Shown here: positions 6,563 through 9,454 of the stretch, in pieces
Numbering within the stretch: the stretch's first letter is position 1
Layout: each line of letters starts with the position of its first letter
Assembly (NCBI GenBank): GCA_030605245.1
Contig: JAUWIS010000020.1
Location: 1 to 9,454 of the forward strand
Source: Methanobacteriota archaeon
GTDB lineage: Archaea; Thermoplasmatota; JASEFT01; JAUWIS01
Direction: 5' to 3'
DNA: 9,454 nucleotides
The notes under the pieces: model-generated
What the model saw: the letters and a program-made list of their open reading frames with translations, nothing else
The model's database searches: none
Told to the model about the DNA's origin: nothing
Program-made: the position numbers and the translations under genes

Positions 6563-6805
6563 ATGCAGATAAGTGGTTGTGGGTATGTATGCTCGGAATG
6601 TTTACTAAAAGCAAGTGGTGTATGTCAAAGTTGCTCCAAGGAAAATGAGGTTGCGAACAACTGTGAAATAATGCAATGTCTTGAGAAAAAAGGCATTGAG
6701 CATTGTTTGAAATGCCCTGACAGATACAAAAACGGAAAAATATGTGAAACATACTCCAATGGGCTGAGGCACTGCCCGTTAAGGATTGGTGTGCTCACAA
6801 AGTGA
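6563..6805 (+). CDS. Small cysteine-rich protein, DUF3795-like
   Basis: An 80-aa soluble protein with 11 cysteines (6, 10, 13, 21, 24, 34, 39, 48, 51, 61, 71). The order CGYVCxxC, CxxC, CxxxxC, KKGIEHCLKC and a late Cys resembles the DUF3795 family of small cysteine-rich, presumably metal-binding proteins, which usually begin with the same CGxxCxxC and carry an EKGxxxCxxC segment. The function of that family is not known to me; zinc binding or an iron-sulfur cluster are both possible. The ATG at 6563 is supported by GGTGA at 6552-6556, six bases upstream. The stop is TGA. It lies 33 bases before the sensor-like gene on the same strand and is likely co-transcribed with it. It is not a shadow: the cysteine spacing is family-like, and the opposite-strand frame there resembles nothing. 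Confidence 0.8.
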   Translation: MQISGCGYVCSECLLKASGVCQSCSKENEVANNCEIMQCLEKKGIEHCLKCPDRYKNGKICETYSNGLRHCPLRIGVLTK

Positions 6806-6838
6806 GTTTGAGTCCTGCATCATCAATCCGAGGTTAAT

Positions 6839-8170
6839 ATGAATCCATACGCGGTTCCTGGCTTAATCTATGTTATAATCTACATGTGTCTTTTGCTTGT
6901 CGTGCTAAGATTTAATACAAAGAGAGACACAAACAGGATGTTTGCTGTTTTTATATTAACAGTCGTTATGTGGTCTGTTTCTGAGTCCATGAGGAAGCTT
7001 GTTATTCCCCCCAGTGTGGGGTATGAAACTTTTTGGTATCGTGATTACGCAATCCTTTTTGCAAAAACTATTAGTGTTGCTGCGGGCTTTATGCTCGCAA
7101 CATTCTATCACTTCTCAGCCATTTTTCCAAAAAGGAGGATGAAAACCAGTATAATAATAGAATACATACCAGTATTGATATATGTGCCTATCATCCTTTT
7201 CCTAGATGAATTTATCAGGGATGTGAAACCAACACATGAGGGATACGGTATCGTTTACGGCAGTCTCATAGGACCAGCAATCGCTCTCATGATAATATAT
7301 TCGGCTCTTATATCATACAATCTACTGAGGTCATATACAGAAACAAGGTCTCTGCTTCAGCGCAGTCAGGTAAAAATCATTTTCATAGGAGCCTTTTTAA
7401 CAATGCTCATGGGCATAATAACGGTGTCTATGATTTCATCAGGAATAGGTATTCCTTTCTGGATGCCGGAATCAACATTTCTCCTGCCACTCCTCATCTT
7501 TGTTTCTTACGCCATCATCAAATATCAGCTGCTTGATGTTGAGATGCTTATCAGGAATGGTGTAATCTCCTTTGTAACCGCGTTTTTAATGGCAGGACTT
7601 GGTGTATCCATAGTCTGGGGGGCTGCGTTTCTGTTTTTATCAGTAAATCTGGGTGTGTTTGCAGTTCTCACCTTATTCGTGATGACTGTAATCATCTTTG
7701 GACACAATCTAATAAAAGAATCGGTTACAAGTGTTGTTGAAATCCTTTTTCCCATGCTAAAATGGAGGGAATGCAAACTAGAGGAGGCATTTTTGGTTAA
7801 TACAAGCGGTGTGGTACTTGCGCATACAAAAACGAGAGAAAAAACAGGCGTCATTGACTCTGACATAGTGGGTGGGATGCTTACTGCGATACAGGATTTT
7901 GTCAAAGACTCATTCCGTGCTGAGGATAGGGAGACATTAAGGACATTGAGTGTCGGAAAAACAAAAATGATTATAGAGCATTCACCAAATACATACATGG
8001 CTGTTGTGTTCACAGGTTATGAAACAGAGGAGTTACGTTCAGACATCAAATCTATTCTCAAAAAAACTGAGAAGACATACGGCAAAATTTTAAAGGATTG
8101 GGATGGTGATCAAGAAAAGATCAGAGGCATCGAATCCATGGTTAATAATTTGTTTCCGGCAACAGCATAA
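6839..8170 (+). CDS. Nine-TM sensor-like protein (histidine-kinase-type 7TM N-terminal region plus roadblock-like cytoplasmic domain)
   Basis: A 443-aa membrane protein. Hydrophobic helices are at about 8-24, 34-51, 72-92, 107-122, 143-163, 178-201 and 212-229, then two more at 243-266 and 270-288. The first seven carry the hallmarks of the 7TM sensory region of histidine kinases (HisKA_7TM type): YHFSAIFP at 90-97 and SYAIIKYQLLDVEML at 223-237. Residues from about 313 onward are soluble (EEAFLVNTSGVVLAHTK, then GGMLTAIQDFVKDSF, ending near DWDGD at 420-424). That alternation of strands and helices resembles roadblock/longin-like sensor domains, and I recall similar tails in archaeal membrane proteins. 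There is no His-kinase, GGDEF or other output domain, so it may signal through a partner. The ATG at 6839 has GAGGT at 6830-6834. It follows the 11-Cys protein gene on the same strand. The ligand is unknown. Confidence 0.85.
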   Translation: MNPYAVPGLIYVIIYMCLLLVVLRFNTKRDTNRMFAVFILTVVMWSVSESMRKLVIPPSVGYETFWYRDYAILFAKTISVAAGFMLATFYHFSAIFPKRRMKTSIIIEYIPVLIYVPIILFLDEFIRDVKPTHEGYGIVYGSLIGPAIALMIIYSALISYNLLRSYTETRSLLQRSQVKIIFIGAFLTMLMGIITVSMISSGIGIPFWMPESTFLLPLLIFVSYAIIKYQLLDVEMLIRNGVISFVTAFLMAGLGVSIVWGAAFLFLSVNLGVFAVLTLFVMTVIIFGHNLIKESVTSVVEILFPMLKWRECKLEEAFLVNTSGVVLAHTKTREKTGVIDSDIVGGMLTAIQDFVKDSFRAEDRETLRTLSVGKTKMIIEHSPNTYMAVVFTGYETEELRSDIKSILKKTEKTYGKILKDWDGDQEKIRGIESMVNNLFPATA

Positions 8171-8189
8171 GGTGTAAAGATAAGGGATT

Positions 8190-8996
8190 TTACGTTCCAA
8201 CCTGCAACGGGAATATTATCTTTTTCAGTGTTGCAACTGCTGACAATGCTGCAAGGTAACTTGTCCTAGGATTTGTTGGGCATGGGAAATTTTTTGTTTC
8301 TGTGGTTATTTCTCCAAAATCCCCTTTTACAACAATTTTATGGATGTTCTGCCTGATTTTCGGGTCGCATACTATTTTTACCTTTGTTTTGTCAACACCT
8401 ATTCCTGCAATTGATAAACAAACAGCAACATTGATGTTTTTAGGGAAATATTTTATCGCCTCAGAAGCAGAGCCTTCAAAAACAACTGTTTCCTCTCTCA
8501 ATTTTTCAACATCTACACCTTTATCCTCCAAATATTTCACATTATCTAAACCAGCAGGCGGCTTTCTTGTTATTAATATTACTTCATCAATCCTGCTACC
8601 TGATGCTGACTTAACAGCATCAACACCTGCTATTGCTCCTGATGGCAGATATATTCTGCATCTGTTTCTTTTTGCTGTATCAACAAGTTTTTCTGCTAAT
8701 TCTTTATCAGCAAATGCGCCAACACTCATAGCCATGAAATCCTTACCATGCAACAAAATAAACTCCCCGTATTCTTTCACAGCATTAATAGATGCAGATT
8801 CAATAACAAGGCTAACATCATCAATGAAATCATTAACATTCTGTTTTTTGATCCCTTTTTTCAATGATGATGCCAGGATGCCTGCTTTCTCTGAAACTTT
8901 GTTCAGAAGGTAAACACTTTCAATTTCATCAATATCCTCTACAGCTTTTGCAATTATTGTACCTATAGCGCCACAACCTATGATTCCAATGTTCAT
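8190..8996 (-). CDS. nadX: L-aspartate dehydrogenase
   Basis: Cytosolic NAD(P)-dependent enzyme that oxidises L-aspartate to iminoaspartate, the precursor that quinolinate synthase uses for NAD; it replaces aspartate oxidase in many archaea. The product is 268 aa, family length. Rossmann motif GIIGCGAIGTIIAKA is at 4-18, followed by PSGAIAGVDAVKSA (118-131), NINVAVCLSIAGIG (187-200), His219 in NIHKIVVKGDFGEI (the presumed catalytic His) and NPRTSYLAALSAVATLK near the end. The frame extends upstream to 9041, but those extra 15 residues are rejected: the Rossmann strand begins directly at the ATG at 8996, and a TATA element lies exactly 26-27 bases upstream of it, giving a leaderless mRNA. It ends in TAA, 19 bases from the end of the convergent sensor gene. 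Divergent from an NAD kinase gene, so both act on the NAD(P) pool. Confidence 0.94.
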   Translation of the reverse strand: MNIGIIGCGAIGTIIAKAVEDIDEIESVYLLNKVSEKAGILASSLKKGIKKQNVNDFIDDVSLVIESASINAVKEYGEFILLHGKDFMAMSVGAFADKELAEKLVDTAKRNRCRIYLPSGAIAGVDAVKSASGSRIDEVILITRKPPAGLDNVKYLEDKGVDVEKLREETVVFEGSASEAIKYFPKNINVAVCLSIAGIGVDKTKVKIVCDPKIRQNIHKIVVKGDFGEITTETKNFPCPTNPRTSYLAALSAVATLKKIIFPLQVGT

Positions 8997-9017
8997 AACA
9001 GTAAATATGAATAATCT

Positions 9018-9037
9018 ATTATAAAACCTTTTATAAT
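9018..9037. promoter_or_regulatory. Symmetric divergent promoter: 20-bp palindrome carrying both TATA elements
   Basis: The sequence is ATTATAAAA-CC-TTTTATAAT, a perfect 9-bp inverted repeat around a 2-bp spacer. Each arm supplies a TTTTATAA box. On the minus strand the box (9026-9019) is centred 26.5 bases before the nadX ATG at 8996; on the plus strand the box (9029-9036) is centred 26.5 bases before the kinase GTG at 9059. This is the archaeal TATA-to-start distance in both directions, implying two leaderless transcripts. Each arm lies in the BRE (TFB-recognition) position for the other, so the two preinitiation complexes probably compete. Confidence 0.7.
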
Positions 9038-9058
9038 TCAAAACAACTTCTATGTTTT

Positions 9059-9454
9059 GTGAAAAAAATCGGCTTCCTGATTAACCCTATTGCAGGCATG
9101 GGTGGTAAAGTTGGTTTGAAAGGAACTGATGGAACAATTGAAGAGGCATTGAGAAGAGGCGCACGCCCTGTTTCTTTTGGTAAAGCAAAAAAAGTTATGG
9201 AGCATCTGAAGGATTATAAAAACAAAATGAAAATTTTTACCTGCTCTGGTCCCATGGGTAGGTCATGTTTAAAAGGTTTTGATTACGAAATTGTTTATTC
9301 TCCTCCTGAGTCTACAACAGCGGATGACACAAAAAAGGCGTGTGAAAAATTTATGGAAAAAAATATTGAGTTAATAGTTTTTTGCGGTGGTGACGGCACT
9401 GCAAAAGACATTTACGATATCGTTGATACAAAACTTCCGGTTATTGGTATACCA
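9059..9454 (+). CDS. ATP-NAD kinase family protein, archaeal COG3199 type (3' part beyond window)
   Basis: The first 132 codons are present and the frame is open to the right edge. From a GTG the product reads KKIGFLINPIAGMGG, then KVGLKGTDG, a GPMGRSCL segment, PPESTTADDTKKA (about 91-103), and the nucleotide-phosphate-binding FCGGDGTAKD (about 113-122) ending in LPVIGIP. GGDGTxxD is the hallmark of the NAD kinase/diacylglycerol kinase fold. The INPIAGMGGxVGLKGTDG start is characteristic of the archaeal 'predicted polyphosphate- or ATP-dependent NAD kinase' group, distinct from classic NadK. The expected role is phosphorylation of NAD to NADP. GTG at 9059 is chosen because the conserved strand begins immediately after it and the TATA box is 26.5 bases upstream; the ATG at 9053 is not in a useful frame. 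There is no ribosome-binding site, so it is probably leaderless. Substrate specificity is inferred from the family. Confidence 0.9.
   Translation, partial: MKKIGFLINPIAGMGGKVGLKGTDGTIEEALRRGARPVSFGKAKKVMEHLKDYKNKMKIFTCSGPMGRSCLKGFDYEIVYSPPESTTADDTKKACEKFMEKNIELIVFCGGDGTAKDIYDIVDTKLPVIGIP

Noticed and set aside
8997..9041. N-terminal extension of nadX to 9041
   Set aside because: It would cover the TATA element and place a non-family peptide before the Rossmann strand; the ATG at 8996 has exact leaderless spacing.
1..9454. CRISPR arrays, tRNA or rRNA genes, insertion sequences, phage genes
   Set aside because: I looked on both strands for regularly spaced repeats, cloverleaf-like segments, transposase motifs and phage proteins and saw none; almost all of the sequence is explained by housekeeping-type genes.

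Overview
The window looks archaeal, from a euryarchaeal-type genome of moderately low GC; I cannot name the lineage. The evidence is: transketolase encoded as two separate half-size subunits; an endonuclease Q (PHP-type) gene; an aspartate dehydrogenase (NadX) divergent from an archaeal-type ATP-NAD kinase; a multi-TM sensor with a roadblock-like tail of a kind I associate with archaea; ribosome-binding sites built on GGTGA/GGTGG; and several starts that have no ribosome-binding site but an AT-rich TATA element centred about 26-28 bases upstream, the layout of leaderless archaeal transcripts.

Layout, left to right. Positions 1-145 (minus) are the first 48 codons of a BioY-type biotin transporter that runs off the left edge. 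Positions 211-3770 (minus) are a tight operon read right to left: transketolase N-terminal subunit, transketolase C-terminal subunit, ABC ATPase and ABC-2 permease (NosF/NosY-like exporter). Divergent from it is ribulose-phosphate 3-epimerase (3858-4508, plus), so the 3.8 kb junction links two steps of the non-oxidative pentose phosphate pathway. Next comes an unrecognised two-TM membrane protein (4552-5196, plus). Positions 5204-6418 (minus) are one continuous endonuclease Q reading frame broken by a single in-frame TGA. Then come two plus-strand genes: a small 11-cysteine DUF3795-like protein (6563-6805) and a nine-TM sensor-like protein with a soluble C-terminal domain and no kinase domain (6839-8170). 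The right end is a divergent pair, nadX (8190-8996, minus) and the start of an NAD kinase (9059 to the right edge, plus). Both appear to be driven by a symmetric 20-bp AT-rich palindrome.

Functional picture: sugar-phosphate interconversion (transketolase and epimerase), cofactor supply (biotin uptake, NAD synthesis from aspartate, NAD phosphorylation), repair of deaminated DNA (possibly inactivated here), and a membrane sensing unit. I see no CRISPR array, tRNA, rRNA, insertion sequence or prophage. The observations I rate highest are the in-frame TGA in the endonuclease Q gene, the mirror-symmetric leaderless promoter between nadX and the NAD kinase, and a transketolase in which a glutamate of the cofactor motif is replaced by cysteine.
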